A DNA stretch of 64,000 nt from JAJZGK01 sp035538795 (GCA_035538795.1 DATLJS010000020.1:310001-374000), one strand, 5' to 3'. Shown: positions 43,163 to 53,014, numbered from the stretch's first letter. The notes: generated by a model not told the origin, from the sequence alone. A program made the numbers and translations.

Positions 43163-44034
43163 AGCAGCAGACCGAAGCAGAGCAGCAGACCGAACAGCAG
43201 TTGGGTTTGGGCCGTGGCTCCCAGCACCGGATTATACCCCCGCCCCCGCACGCTGGCGAACCCGGCGCTCAATTTCCAGGCCAGCGGCAGCGCTCCCAGC
43301 GCCAGCCAGGCGTGGCCTTTGGGCATGGCTGCGTCCAATCCCGGCAGCAACAGGAAAGGAGCCAGCATGAACAGGCCATAGAGCCGTGGGGTCAAGCGTC
43401 CCCCCGCCAGAATGGCCAGGGTACGGCGTCCGGCGCGAGCGTCCTGAACGGAATCCCGGTGATTGTTGGTCAACAGCACGGCGGAGGCGAACAGCCCCAC
43501 GGCCACCCCGCCCAACAGGCCCGGCAGGCTGAGACGGTGCAATTGCAGCCAGACGGTGCCTTCCACCGCCCCGACGCCAAAGAAGGCCAGCACGAACAGC
43601 TCTCCCAGCGGCGTATAGGCGATCGGCTTCGGCCCGCCGGTATAGACCCAGCCGGCCAGAATCGAAAAGACGCCCAGCAACAGGATCGGCCAACCGCCCG
43701 CCGCCATCAGCGGCAGTCCGGCCAACGCCGCCAGCCCGAAACAGCCCCAGGCGGCCCGACGCACAGCCGCCGCCGACAACAATCCTTGGGCGGTGACGCG
43801 AAGCGGCCCCAAGCGGTCGGGACCGTCAGCTCCGCTCTCACCGTCGGCGGCATCATTGTGCAGATTGGTGGCGGCTTGGATCAGCACGGCGCCCAGCAGC
43901 GCCGCCAGGGCCAGCGGCCAGTCCAAAGCCCCGGCGTCAGCCTGGGCGATGGCGCAGCCCACCGCCACCGGCACCGCCGCCAGGGTCAGGGTGCGCGGCC
44001 GGACCGCCAGCATCCACAGACGCAAAGACCTCAT
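43159..44034 (-). CDS. menA: 1,4-dihydroxy-2-naphthoate polyprenyltransferase
   Basis: A 291-residue membrane prenyltransferase with about eight helices. The prenyl-diphosphate motif is NLHNDAADGESGAD near residue 63. It attaches the side chain that makes demethylmenaquinone. The start ATG 44034 overlaps the menB stop (ATGA); the frame continues upstream inside menB but does not read as protein there. Confidence 0.87.
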   Translation of the reverse strand: MRSLRLWMLAVRPRTLTLAAVPVAVGCAIAQADAGALDWPLALAALLGAVLIQAATNLHNDAADGESGADGPDRLGPLRVTAQGLLSAAAVRRAAWGCFGLAALAGLPLMAAGGWPILLLGVFSILAGWVYTGGPKPIAYTPLGELFVLAFFGVGAVEGTVWLQLHRLSLPGLLGGVAVGLFASAVLLTNNHRDSVQDARAGRRTLAILAGGRLTPRLYGLFMLAPFLLLPGLDAAMPKGHAWLALGALPLAWKLSAGFASVRGRGYNPVLGATAQTQLLFGLLLCFGLLL

Positions 44035-44855
44035 GGCCGCCGCCCGAAGCGGGAAAAGTCCGGATCGCGTTTTTCCAGGAAGGCGTTGCGCCCTTCCTGC
44101 CCTTCTTCGGTCATGTAGAACAGGGCCGTGGCGTTGCCAGCCAGTTCCTGAATGCCCGCCATGCCGTCGCTGTCGGCGTTGAAGGCGGCTTTCAGCACCC
44201 GCAGGGCGGTGGGCGACAGCTCCAACATGCGGCGGCACCAGGCCAGAGTTTCCTCTTCCAGCGCCTCCAGCGGCACCACGGTATTGACCCACCCCATTTC
44301 TAAAGCCTGGGCGGCATCGTACTGACGGCAGAGGAACCAAACCTCCTTGGCCTTTTTCAGACCGATGGTGCGGGCCAGAATACCCGCTCCGAAACCGGCA
44401 TCGAAGCTGCCAACCTTGGGGCCGGTCTGTCCGAACCGGGCGTTCTCGGCGGCAATGGTCAGGTCGCACAGCAATTGCAGAACGTTGCCGCCGCCGATGG
44501 CCCAGCCGGCCACCATGGCGACGACGGGTTTCGGACAGGTGCGGATTTCCCGCTGAAGATCCAGGGCGTTCAGATGATGCACCCCTTCGGCGTCCTTGTA
44601 GCCGCCGTTGTCGCCCCGCACCCGCTGATCGCCGCCCGAGCAGAAGGCCTTGTCGCCCGCTCCGGTCAGAATGATCACGCCGATCTCGGAGTCGAAGCGG
44701 GCATGGCGCAGGGCGCGCATGATCTCTTCCAGCGTTTCCGGACGGAAGGCGTTGTGCACGTCGGGGCGATTGATGGTGATGCGGGCGATGCCCGGCTGAC
44801 GGTCGTACAGAATGTCGGTGAAGGCGAAATCGGCAATGGGCGTCCAGTCGGTCAT
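44031..44855 (-). CDS. menB: 1,4-dihydroxy-2-naphthoyl-CoA synthase
   Basis: A 274-residue crotonase-fold enzyme with the MenB-specific segment CSGGDQRVRGDNGGY near residue 85 and oxyanion glycine region AGWAIGGGNVLQLLCD. It cyclises o-succinylbenzoyl-CoA. The start ATG 44855 overlaps the menD stop (ATGA). Confidence 0.92.
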   Translation of the reverse strand: MTDWTPIADFAFTDILYDRQPGIARITINRPDVHNAFRPETLEEIMRALRHARFDSEIGVIILTGAGDKAFCSGGDQRVRGDNGGYKDAEGVHHLNALDLQREIRTCPKPVVAMVAGWAIGGGNVLQLLCDLTIAAENARFGQTGPKVGSFDAGFGAGILARTIGLKKAKEVWFLCRQYDAAQALEMGWVNTVVPLEALEEETLAWCRRMLELSPTALRVLKAAFNADSDGMAGIQELAGNATALFYMTEEGQEGRNAFLEKRDPDFSRFGRRP

Positions 44856-46513
44856 GACGGCTCCGGCGCTAGAAGTTTGGCGGCATCCCACAAAGTGCGG
44901 TGGGCGGCGACGCTGTCCACCCTGTCGATGGGCAGGTGAAGAATGGTCAGGCCGTCACGCCCCAGGCCGGCGGCGACGTCCGAGGCTTGCCCCCGGATAT
45001 AGCCATGCCCCCAGACGGCGGCGGCGGCGGACAGATCGGCGCTCTGGGGCGTCAGCCAGCCAGAAGAGAATTCTGGCAAGACGGCTTGGGGCAGATGCTC
45101 GAAGATGCCGCCGCCGCCGTTGTCCAGCACGCAGATCAGCGCCTTGGCTCCCTGCCCGGCGGCCAAAGCGCCGACATCGTGCAGGAATGTCAGATCGCCC
45201 ACCAAAGCGGCGGCGGCGCTGAAGCGGCCGGAAGCCGCCGCCCCAAGGAACGTGGCGATATTGCCGTCGATGCCGCTGACTCCGCGATTGCCCATCACCG
45301 TCAGACGCTTCTCCCCCGTGCCGGAACAGGCGTCGAAATCCCTTACGGCCATGGAATTGCCCAGGAACAGCAAGGCGTCGTCGGGCAAGGCTTCTAACAG
45401 CGCGGCGATGACGGCGGCCTCCGGCGGACGGGCCAAAGCGCCGGCGGCGGTCTCCAGGCGACGAAACGCCTCCCACCAGTCGGGGGAACAGGCCGACACC
45501 CATGGCGTCAGATCCCCGGCCACGTTGCGCGCCGATATCATCCATGCGGCCCGGCGTTGCGGATCGGACCAGGACGGGTCTCCGGCCACCACGATCTCTT
45601 CGGCTTCGCTGGCCGACAGCCAAGAAGCGACGGTTTTTGAAATGGGAAAGGCTCCGAAACGCAGCACCACATCCGGACGGGGCGCGTCCCCACGCAGAAA
45701 CAGATCGCCGCGCGCCAGCACGCGGGAACGGTCATGCGGCCCGAAACGCAGGCCGGACAGCGGGTCGGCCAGAACAGGCCAGTTCAGAGCCTCGGCCAAA
45801 GCGGCCATGGCTGCCGCCGCCTGCGGCTCCGCTCCGGCGATGATGATGCCGCGGCGGCCGGAAAGCCTTGAGGCCAGATCGCGGACGCCTTCCGTGGGCA
45901 AGCGTTCCTCGGGCCTTGTCAGCCGGCAAGCCGGCTGCGGCGAGAAAACGCCGCCTGTTCCCAACAAAGGTTCGCGGAACGGCACGTTGATCTGAATTGG
46001 ACCGGCCAGCGGCCACAGGCTTTGACCGGCGGCGCGGGCGCAGAAACCGGCCAGCCAGTCCCGCCTGTCCTCGGCCGGCGGCAAAGCGTGGAAAGCCCGC
46101 AGATGAGGACCGAACAGCCGTGCCTGATCAATGGTCTGATTGGCTCCGCAATCCTGCAATTCGGGCGGACGGTCCGCCGTCAGCAGCAACAGGGGGTGAC
46201 GCCCGGCAAAGGCTTCCGCCACCGCCGGATGCCAATTGGCCGGAGCCGAACCGGACGTCGCCACCAAAAGGCAGGGCGCGCCGTCGGCCTTGGCCAGCCC
46301 CAAAGCGAAGAAACCGGCGACCCGCTCGTCGAGAATGACGTGACAGGTCAATTCCGGGTGCCGCAGACAAGCCAAAGCCAGCGGCGTCGAGCGCGACCCC
46401 GGCGACAATACGGCATGGCGGGCTCCGGCGGCGGCGAAACCGTCCACCAGGGCCATGGCCCAGGCCCAATTCAAATCCCCCACGTCATCCACGATCAGGC
46501 CGTCCGCAAGCAA
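44852..46513 (-). CDS. menD: SEPHCHC synthase MenD
   Basis: A 553-residue thiamine-diphosphate enzyme joining isochorismate and 2-oxoglutarate. N-terminal phrase SPGSRSTPLALA, then ATSGSAPANWHPAV, and MGNRGVSGIDG in the cofactor domain, all typical of MenD. The longest frame starts at a TTG (46513) that overlaps menF by 19 bases; the GTG at 46492, two bases after the menF stop, is an equal candidate. Length fits the family either way. Confidence 0.9.
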   Translation of the reverse strand: MLADGLIVDDVGDLNWAWAMALVDGFAAAGARHAVLSPGSRSTPLALACLRHPELTCHVILDERVAGFFALGLAKADGAPCLLVATSGSAPANWHPAVAEAFAGRHPLLLLTADRPPELQDCGANQTIDQARLFGPHLRAFHALPPAEDRRDWLAGFCARAAGQSLWPLAGPIQINVPFREPLLGTGGVFSPQPACRLTRPEERLPTEGVRDLASRLSGRRGIIIAGAEPQAAAAMAALAEALNWPVLADPLSGLRFGPHDRSRVLARGDLFLRGDAPRPDVVLRFGAFPISKTVASWLSASEAEEIVVAGDPSWSDPQRRAAWMISARNVAGDLTPWVSACSPDWWEAFRRLETAAGALARPPEAAVIAALLEALPDDALLFLGNSMAVRDFDACSGTGEKRLTVMGNRGVSGIDGNIATFLGAAASGRFSAAAALVGDLTFLHDVGALAAGQGAKALICVLDNGGGGIFEHLPQAVLPEFSSGWLTPQSADLSAAAAVWGHGYIRGQASDVAAGLGRDGLTILHLPIDRVDSVAAHRTLWDAAKLLAPEPS

Positions 46514-47820
46514 TCCAGCATGGCCCCAAGCTTCAGTTCGGTTTCGGCCAGTTCGGCCTCGGGTTCCGAGGCTGCTACGATACCAGCACCTGCGGACAAC
46601 TGGGCTTGATGGCCGTCAAGTATCGCACAGCGCAACACCACCGCCAAATCGCCGTTTCCGGCGCGGTCGACCCAACCGGCGGCTCCGGTATACCAATCGC
46701 GGCGGCGTTCGCCCAGGCGGCGCAGCATAGCGCGGGCGGGCTCCAGCGGCATGCCGGCCACCGCCGGGGTCGGATGCAGCCGTGCCGCCAAATCCAGCAA
46801 AGCGATATCGGGGCGCAAACGGCCGCGGATCGGCGTCCATAAATGCTGCAACCCGCCGACCGGCATCAACCGAGGCGTGACGGGAACGTCCAAATCGACG
46901 CAAGCGGAACGCAAGACGGCGGCAACCCAATCGACGACGATGGCATGTTCGTGCCTGTCTTTCCGGCTAGCCATCAGCCGCTGCCCCAAAGCCGGGTTGC
47001 CGGAGTCGTGGGGCGCCGTTCCGGCCAACGCATGGCTTTCCACCAGATCGCCCCGGCGCGACACCAGCCGCTCCGGGCTGGCCGCCAGCAGCATGCCGCG
47101 GTCCATGGGAAATCCCAGCACGGCGCAGGAGGGATAGCGTCCGGCCAATTGCTCAGCCAGCCGCAAGGCGTCGAAGGGGCGGTTCCGTTCCAGAGTGACG
47201 CGGCGGGACAGCACCAACTTGCGCAATTCGCCCCGGCGCACGGCTTCCGTGGCGGCGGCGACGCGGGACAGAAATTCCGGGCGCGGCGGATCCTCGGCGG
47301 AGCGGCGGTTATCTTCGGGCGGCAGCGGCGACGACGAGACATTGCCAATGACCGCCAGCAAGGACTCGAAATCCGACATCCAGCCAGGACGGGGATCGCC
47401 GAAAGAGCTGGCGCTGAGAACCAGCGAGGTCCGCCCATCGATCCGGCGCAGCAACAGGCGCGGCACCACGGCCCGTCCGTCGCGGCTGTCGAAGCCGTGG
47501 CCGACGAACGCCAGGGACTGGCCGCCCCCCTGCCCGTCCTGGCGCCAAGGCAGCGCCGCCAGGGACGCGGACAGGGGGTGATCGTCATCATGCTCGATGA
47601 CGGCGGCCTTGCCCCAGCCCAGAAGCGACAAACCCTCCTCGCGGCGTGTCCAACTCCAGGCTCCGGGCAAAGCGGCGGGAAGCCACAGCCCATCCATTTC
47701 CGGCATGTCCAGGCTGAGACTGAACAGGCCTCCCGGGTTTTCCTTCAGCCCGCGCAGCCGCCGCGCCAGCCGCGCCGGCAGGCTTTTGGCGTCACAGTGG
47801 CGGCAGGGCAGGATTTCCAT
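46495..47820 (-). CDS. menF: menaquinone-specific isochorismate synthase
   Basis: A 441-residue chorismate-utilising enzyme. The C-terminal half has the family segments KLVLSRRVTLE, PVGGLQHLWTP, GMPLEPARAML and the Mg-binding end (AGAGIVAASEPEAELAET). It opens the pathway by converting chorismate to isochorismate. Its ATG begins at the base after the nosY stop (TAAATG), so the quinone genes are translationally continuous with the nos genes. Confidence 0.87.
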   Translation of the reverse strand: MEILPCRHCDAKSLPARLARRLRGLKENPGGLFSLSLDMPEMDGLWLPAALPGAWSWTRREEGLSLLGWGKAAVIEHDDDHPLSASLAALPWRQDGQGGGQSLAFVGHGFDSRDGRAVVPRLLLRRIDGRTSLVLSASSFGDPRPGWMSDFESLLAVIGNVSSSPLPPEDNRRSAEDPPRPEFLSRVAAATEAVRRGELRKLVLSRRVTLERNRPFDALRLAEQLAGRYPSCAVLGFPMDRGMLLAASPERLVSRRGDLVESHALAGTAPHDSGNPALGQRLMASRKDRHEHAIVVDWVAAVLRSACVDLDVPVTPRLMPVGGLQHLWTPIRGRLRPDIALLDLAARLHPTPAVAGMPLEPARAMLRRLGERRRDWYTGAAGWVDRAGNGDLAVVLRCAILDGHQAQLSAGAGIVAASEPEAELAETELKLGAMLDCLRTA

Positions 47821-48648
47821 TTATGGCAGATCGCCCGAACGGAAACGACGATATCCCAAAGCCGCCGCCAACAGCCCGACCGCGGCCGGATAGAACAGCG
47901 CCCACCAGACATAGCCGGTGGTGCCGAAGTGATCGAGGATGACGAAAGCCGCCGGCCCCAGCAGCACCAGTTGCGGATCGAACAACATCATCGACGCCGT
48001 GCGGAACACCTGCAACGGATTGACCAGGGTCAGAGCGATGATGATGTCGGAGGGCACCTGTTCACGGATCAAGACGCCCAAAAGGATCAGATCGAGAAAC
48101 AACAGCATGAACAGCCACAGCATGAAGGCCGAACTCTGCGCCATGTCGGACGAACGGGCGTAACTGGAGATCAGGAAGGCGAATCCCAAGAAGCACAGAC
48201 AAAGCGACAGCAACAGACCGGAGTAATAAAGGAAATGGCTCCACGGCACATCCAGCCCGCGCACCAGTCCCCAAGCCACCGCCGCCGCCAAGGCCAGGAA
48301 CACCGGCACGAAGACCACGGCGAAACGCCCCGCCAGCTTGCCCCAGTACCAGGCCGACAACGGCACCGGCAGCGACAGCATATATTCGAAAACGCCGGCT
48401 TCGCGGTCGCCCGCCACCGAGCGAACGGTGGTGATGAGAATGAACACCGGCAGAATGGCCATGCTCAACTGAATGTATGTGACCATCAGGCGCGACAGGC
48501 CGGTGAAGCCCATGACCCGGCTTTCGGTCAGACCGAAGATCAGCAGCAGCACGACAATGCCGCCGAAAATCAGGCTGTAGAGCAGAAACCAGCGGGCGCG
48601 AAGAGATTCCGCCATGTCCAGACGGGCGGTCAGCAGGGTTTTGCTCAT
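47821..48648 (-). CDS. nosY: NosY, ABC transporter permease of the Nos cluster
   Basis: A 275-residue membrane protein with about six helices (for example WFLLYSLIFGGIVVLLLIFG, split as the first helix) of the NosY/ABC-2 type. With NosF and NosD it forms the complex needed to mature the CuZ centre of NosZ. Overlaps nosL by 4 bases and is directly followed by menF. Confidence 0.87.
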   Translation of the reverse strand: MSKTLLTARLDMAESLRARWFLLYSLIFGGIVVLLLIFGLTESRVMGFTGLSRLMVTYIQLSMAILPVFILITTVRSVAGDREAGVFEYMLSLPVPLSAWYWGKLAGRFAVVFVPVFLALAAAVAWGLVRGLDVPWSHFLYYSGLLLSLCLCFLGFAFLISSYARSSDMAQSSAFMLWLFMLLFLDLILLGVLIREQVPSDIIIALTLVNPLQVFRTASMMLFDPQLVLLGPAAFVILDHFGTTGYVWWALFYPAAVGLLAAALGYRRFRSGDLP

Positions 48649-49148
48649 GGTTTCACTCCCCCATTGTGCTGGGCCTCGTTATTTTGACCTGAATCCTGGC
48701 CTGGCGCGCACATGCTGGTGCTGCCGCGGGCCAATACCGTCGTTCGCATCTCGTCAAAGGTCAGCGATCCCTCGCGGTGATCGGTCACGGCGGCGAAACC
48801 GTAATCCATCGGACTGGTGCCGCGAATGAAGAAGGCCTTGCGCCCGTCGAGCCAAGTCTTGCCGTCCTCGCTGTTCATCACCCAGATTTCCTTGGTGGCG
48901 GCCAGTCCCCAGCCTTTCTTCTCCATCCAGGTCACGGCGTCGCCGACATCGTCGAATTTCTTGATGCGATTTTCCGGTCCGCCGCGCAGTTCGACGGCGT
49001 AATGGGGATCGGAAATGATCATGCCGCACATCTCGCAGGCTTCGCGGCCATATTTGATCTCAACCGGCCCGCTATCGTCCTTGCAGGCAGCCAGCAGGGT
49101 CAGAAGGGCGAAAGCGGCGGCCTTAAGCCCGTTCACGCAGCGGCGCAT
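48645..49148 (-). CDS. nosL: NosL copper-chaperone lipoprotein
   Basis: A 167-residue lipoprotein: lipobox LLTLLAAC near residue 22, and the conserved CEMCGM copper-binding motif near residue 38. NosL supplies copper(I) to apo-NosZ through NosDFY. The start ATG 49148 lies inside the end of nosF (26-base overlap). A short C-terminal Gln/Asn-rich tail with one Cys follows the NosL core. Confidence 0.9.
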   Translation of the reverse strand: MRRCVNGLKAAAFALLTLLAACKDDSGPVEIKYGREACEMCGMIISDPHYAVELRGGPENRIKKFDDVGDAVTWMEKKGWGLAATKEIWVMNSEDGKTWLDGRKAFFIRGTSPMDYGFAAVTDHREGSLTFDEMRTTVLARGSTSMCAPGQDSGQNNEAQHNGGVKP

Positions 49149-50013
49149 CGTCCGTCTCCCCTTTTTCGGCAAGCCGCATCTCGACGCCGGTCAAAAGGCC
49201 GGCATAGCGCGACAGCATGCCCAAAAACCGCAGACGATCCGGCCCGGAAAGCCGCCCTTCCCAGCGGATGCCGCCACCCAGATCGGAGAACCCCCATTCA
49301 TGCATGGCCTTGGCAAACGCAATCTCGGGCCGCCCGATGGCCAGCTCGGCCAGCAAGACGCCGTCCATTTCGAGGGCGTCCTCGACCTTGTCGTCCAACA
49401 CCACGCGGCCCCGGTCCATTTCCACCACCCGGTTGACCAGCGAGGCCACTTCATCCAGGCGGTGGCTCGAGATGATCATCGCGCCGCTTTTACGTTCGGC
49501 CAGCAGCGAAAAGAACTCGTACCGGGCGGCCGGATCCAGATTGGCCGCCGGCTCGTCCATAATCAAAAGATCGGTGTCGCGGCCCAGGGCGATGCTGATC
49601 AGCAGCTTCTGCTTTTGTCCACCGGACAAGCGCACGAAGGGACGCCGGGCGATGGGATCGAGATCGAGCCCCAGGCGCGTGGCGATGCCGCGCACCCGTT
49701 CCGGGTCGCCTTCCGCCATGGCCGAGGTGAAACGCACCAGTTCGCCCACCGGCATTTTCAAAGGCGGCGGCAGCTGCGGCACGAAGCCGACCCGGCTCAA
49801 CACCGCCTCACGCTGGCGCCTGGGATCCAGACCATTGATGCGCACCGCGCCCTCGTGCTGATATTCGCCCAGCAGGCAGCGGATCAGCGTCGTCTTGCCC
49901 GCTCCGTTGGATCCCACCAGAGCCACCCGGTCGCGATCGCCGATGGACAGGCTCAGCTCGTCCAGAACCTTGACCTTCTTGAAGGTCTTGGTGACGGCGG
50001 ATAGTTCGATCAT
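49123..50013 (-). CDS. nosF: NosF, ABC transporter ATPase of the Nos cluster
   Basis: A 296-residue ATPase: Walker A GSNGAGKT, signature LSGGQKQK, Walker B LLIMDEPAANLD, switch SSHRLDEV. It powers the NosDFY copper-sulfur maturation complex. Lies 15 bases after nosH and overlaps nosL. Confidence 0.88.
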   Translation of the reverse strand: MIELSAVTKTFKKVKVLDELSLSIGDRDRVALVGSNGAGKTTLIRCLLGEYQHEGAVRINGLDPRRQREAVLSRVGFVPQLPPPLKMPVGELVRFTSAMAEGDPERVRGIATRLGLDLDPIARRPFVRLSGGQKQKLLISIALGRDTDLLIMDEPAANLDPAARYEFFSLLAERKSGAMIISSHRLDEVASLVNRVVEMDRGRVVLDDKVEDALEMDGVLLAELAIGRPEIAFAKAMHEWGFSDLGGGIRWEGRLSGPDRLRFLGMLSRYAGLLTGVEMRLAEKGETDDAPLRERA

Positions 50014-50028
50014 CAGCTCATTCCCCCA

Positions 50029-51000
50029 TCACAAAAGCTTGCTCAAACCCTTGACTTCAAACTTCAAGGCTTTGGTCGGGCAGACCTCGACGCACATGCC
50101 GCAGCGGGTGCAGTCGGCTCCGATATCCATCTTGGCGTCTTCAGCATAGCCCATGCGGGTCATGGACAGTACGTGCGGCACCATGCAGACCTTGCGGCAT
50201 TCACCCTCGTGCAGGCACTTCTCCATGTCGTACGTGACCTTCACCGGCGAAAAGGCCCCCACCACCCCGTAGGTCATGCCGATGGGGCAAATGTAACGGC
50301 ACCAGAAGCGCCGGGAATAGATCACCTCGATCACCAGCAAAAAGCCGACCCAAAGCAGAGCCAGACTGAAACCGTAGGTAAAGGCCCGGGACAAAATCCC
50401 CACCGGAGAAATGAACTCGAACACCGTATAGCCGGTGATCACGGCCAGCAGCGCGAACACGACATACAGCACCGTGCGGGTGCCCCGATGCAGCGGATGA
50501 TCCTTGACCAGACCCCGCGCGGCCAGTTTCAGGTGCAGCTGCTCGGCGATCTCGGCCAACAGGTGATAGGGGCAGACCCAGGCGCAGAAGCTGCGCCCGC
50601 CGAACAGCCACCACAGGAACAACACCGTCGAGGTGCCGATCACCAGATTGATCACCACATGCTTATAGGCCAGCATGACCTGTAGCGCCGAATTCAGATC
50701 GGCCATGTGGAACCCGACGAACCGCGATCCCGTCAGCGCTCCTTCCACCACCTGAATGTCGATGCGGTAGGACAGCACGAACAGCAAGTTGACCAGAATG
50801 ATCGAAACCCAGCGCCAGTTGCGCCAGAAATGGTTTTTGTGCTTGGCGGCCTTTTCCTCGGCGATCATGCGCTTGCGCGCCTCGCGGGCTTCAGGCGTGC
50901 GCTTGGCGGCCAGCAGGGCTTCGGCTTCCGGGGTATAGCGGTCAGGCCGCACCGGGGCCTTGCCCAGCATGACCATGAAGCCTTCGATGAGCATCTTCAT
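50029..51000 (-). CDS. nosH: NosH, NapH-type quinol dehydrogenase membrane subunit
   Basis: A 323-residue NapH-like protein. It has four to five helices, two CXXXCP motifs at the membrane face (FCAWVCPYH near 155 and WCRYICPIG near 250) and two C-terminal ferredoxin sites (CLHEGECRKVC; CTRCGMCVEVCP). In clade II Nos clusters NosG and NosH are thought to oxidise menaquinol and feed periplasmic cytochromes. The start ATG 51000 follows the nosG stop by 2 bases. Confidence 0.88.
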   Translation of the reverse strand: MKMLIEGFMVMLGKAPVRPDRYTPEAEALLAAKRTPEAREARKRMIAEEKAAKHKNHFWRNWRWVSIILVNLLFVLSYRIDIQVVEGALTGSRFVGFHMADLNSALQVMLAYKHVVINLVIGTSTVLFLWWLFGGRSFCAWVCPYHLLAEIAEQLHLKLAARGLVKDHPLHRGTRTVLYVVFALLAVITGYTVFEFISPVGILSRAFTYGFSLALLWVGFLLVIEVIYSRRFWCRYICPIGMTYGVVGAFSPVKVTYDMEKCLHEGECRKVCMVPHVLSMTRMGYAEDAKMDIGADCTRCGMCVEVCPTKALKFEVKGLSKLL

Positions 51001-51002
51001 GA

Positions 51003-51746
51003 TCAGGCCCTCCACACGGCGCGAGGCTCGACGGTGATGGCCGAAGCCTCCGCCGGGCAAATCATCTCGCACATGCCGCAGCCGGTGCAATCGGCGGTGA
51101 CTTCCGGCGTGCGGCGACGGTCGGACGGATCATCCGACATCGGCTTCATGACGATGGCTCCCTTGATGGGGCATTCCCGGACGCACAGGTCGCAGCTTTC
51201 CAGGTCATAGGGATGATCGGCGATCGGGATAGCCTTCCAACGGTCGATCTCGGCATAGCGATGAATGCCGGGAAAATCGGCGCCGCGGGCCGGTCCTTTG
51301 AAGCCTTTGCCCTGACGGGCCAGGCAACTTTCGGGATTGCTCAGGCGGGCCAGTCCCATCCGCACCTGCTCCTTGACCGAAAGCGTATGGTTCAAAGCCC
51401 CCGTCGGACAGGCCAGGATGCATTGCAGGGCGTCGCAGGAAAAATCGCAGGCCTGCTCCCGCGGCTCGATGTAGGGCACGCCCAGGCCGTAACCGTCGGG
51501 AGCGTCGCCCAAACGGATCGCCTTGACCGGGCAGACCTGAAGGCACTGGCCGCATTTGATGCAGGCGGCCAGGAATTCGTGCTCGACGATGGCTCCCGGC
51601 GGACGCAGACGCTGGCTCCAGCGTTTGACCACCGGCAAGAAGCCCAGCAGCGAAGCCGCCGCTATGGCCGATCCCAACAAGGCCGAGCGGAGGAAACGCC
51701 GCCGCTCGTCGCTGTCGGGAGAAGAACTGCCGAAAAGTTTGATCAT
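51003..51746 (-). CDS. nosG: NosG, NapG-type periplasmic ferredoxin
   Basis: A 247-residue Tat-exported iron-sulfur protein: ERRRFLRSALLG signal, then four [4Fe-4S] cysteine groups (CIKCGQCLQVCP, CDFSCDALQCILACP, CDLCVRECP, CTGCGMCEMICP). It partners NosH as the electron-transferring part of the quinol dehydrogenase. It lies 17 bases downstream of nosD. Confidence 0.9.
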   Translation of the reverse strand: MIKLFGSSSPDSDERRRFLRSALLGSAIAAASLLGFLPVVKRWSQRLRPPGAIVEHEFLAACIKCGQCLQVCPVKAIRLGDAPDGYGLGVPYIEPREQACDFSCDALQCILACPTGALNHTLSVKEQVRMGLARLSNPESCLARQGKGFKGPARGADFPGIHRYAEIDRWKAIPIADHPYDLESCDLCVRECPIKGAIVMKPMSDDPSDRRRTPEVTADCTGCGMCEMICPAEASAITVEPRAVWRA

Positions 51747-51763
51747 GATCTGTCTCGGCCTTC

Positions 51764-53014
51764 TCAGCTTTGCGAACGCCCCTGCTCGGCCACTTCATGC
51801 ATGGCCGGGCGCGGGTCGCGCAGGATCAGGCGGGGTTTGGAAAAAGGCGCCAGACGGGCCAGGAAATCCAGCGCCTCCATCATCGGCGAGCCTCGGAAAA
51901 AGGCGGCCGGCGGCACGTCCACCCACAAACGGTCGGCATAGGCCCAGACCTCGAACGGCGAATCGCCGAAACCGCGCTTGCCGTGATCGAAACCTTCGTA
52001 GGTGTCCCAGTAATTGCCTTCCCAGCGGCTGCTCAATGCTCCGCCGCCGCCTTGGACGATGACCTGGGAATGATTGCCGATAAAATCGTTGCCGAAGACG
52101 GAATCGCCTTCGCAATCATTGTGGAACAGCAGCGCCACCCCGTTGAAGGCGAAACGGTTCCCCCGGAAATTATTGGGATTGTCCGAATCCAGCGGCGACT
52201 GGTCGAGATAGACGCCGACGGAATTGGCGTCGATATCGTTATCCTCGACGGTCAGGCCGCTGGCCTCCTTCAGGCCGATACCCATGGCCGCCGGACCGTT
52301 GCCGCGGGTAATCTTGTTGTGCCTGATCTGCAAATTGTTCGAATACATCGAAAACACCCCCACCGTATTGTAGGCGTAGGTGTTGTCTTCGGCGATGTTG
52401 TTGCTGGAATACATGAAATGCGTGCCATAGCGCCCGTTGCTGACCGAATTTCCCTTCACCACGTTGTCGTGGGAATATTCGATGATGACGTCGCGATGGT
52501 CGGTGACCACGTTGCTTTCGACCTTGTTGCCGTGGCTGTACCAGACCCGGATGCCGTCGCCGCGCAAATCCTCGAAGCGCATGGTACCCTTCACCCGATT
52601 GCGCCGGATGATATTGTTGTCGGCATGCTGCAACGTGATGCCGAACAAGCAGCCGTGAAGCAGGTTGTCCTTGATCACGTTGAAATTGGCTTCCACGCGG
52701 ATGCAGGTATCGACCGCTTCGTGGGCATGGCCGGAATCCTGAACCTCCAGCCCTTCGATCTTGGTGCCGTTGGCCTTGACGTCCAGAACCGTGCCCCGCC
52801 CTTGCCCGGTCAAAATCACCTTGCCGTTGCCCGAAATGGCAATGGCCCGGCTGATCACCACCGGCCCGGCATAAATGCCGGGCGGCGGTTCCAGGGTGCC
52901 GCCTTCTGGCGTGGCGTCCACCAGCGGCTGAAACGGAAGCGGCTCAGCGGCAAGAGCCGCTCCACCCGCCAGCAAGGCCGCCACAAGGAGGGCGAACCTC
53001 CCGGTCATGATCAT
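51764..53014 (-). CDS. nosD: NosD, beta-helix copper-maturation protein
   Basis: A 416-residue exported protein with a Sec signal (cleavage near ALAAEP) and a run of parallel beta-helix repeats (for example NIIRRNRVKG, NKVESNVVTD, DNVVKGNSVSNG) of the NosD/CASH type. It carries copper or sulfur for CuZ assembly. The ATG at 53014 overlaps the nosB stop; the ATG at 53008 has the better-placed GGGG. Confidence 0.92.
   Translation of the reverse strand: MIMTGRFALLVAALLAGGAALAAEPLPFQPLVDATPEGGTLEPPPGIYAGPVVISRAIAISGNGKVILTGQGRGTVLDVKANGTKIEGLEVQDSGHAHEAVDTCIRVEANFNVIKDNLLHGCLFGITLQHADNNIIRRNRVKGTMRFEDLRGDGIRVWYSHGNKVESNVVTDHRDVIIEYSHDNVVKGNSVSNGRYGTHFMYSSNNIAEDNTYAYNTVGVFSMYSNNLQIRHNKITRGNGPAAMGIGLKEASGLTVEDNDIDANSVGVYLDQSPLDSDNPNNFRGNRFAFNGVALLFHNDCEGDSVFGNDFIGNHSQVIVQGGGGALSSRWEGNYWDTYEGFDHGKRGFGDSPFEVWAYADRLWVDVPPAAFFRGSPMMEALDFLARLAPFSKPRLILRDPRPAMHEVAEQGRSQS

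Noticed and set aside
46843..48687. A 614-codon plus-strand open frame opposite menF and nosY
   Set aside because: Antisense shadow rich in Gln and Arg, with no domain pattern; menF and nosY are well supported on the other strand.
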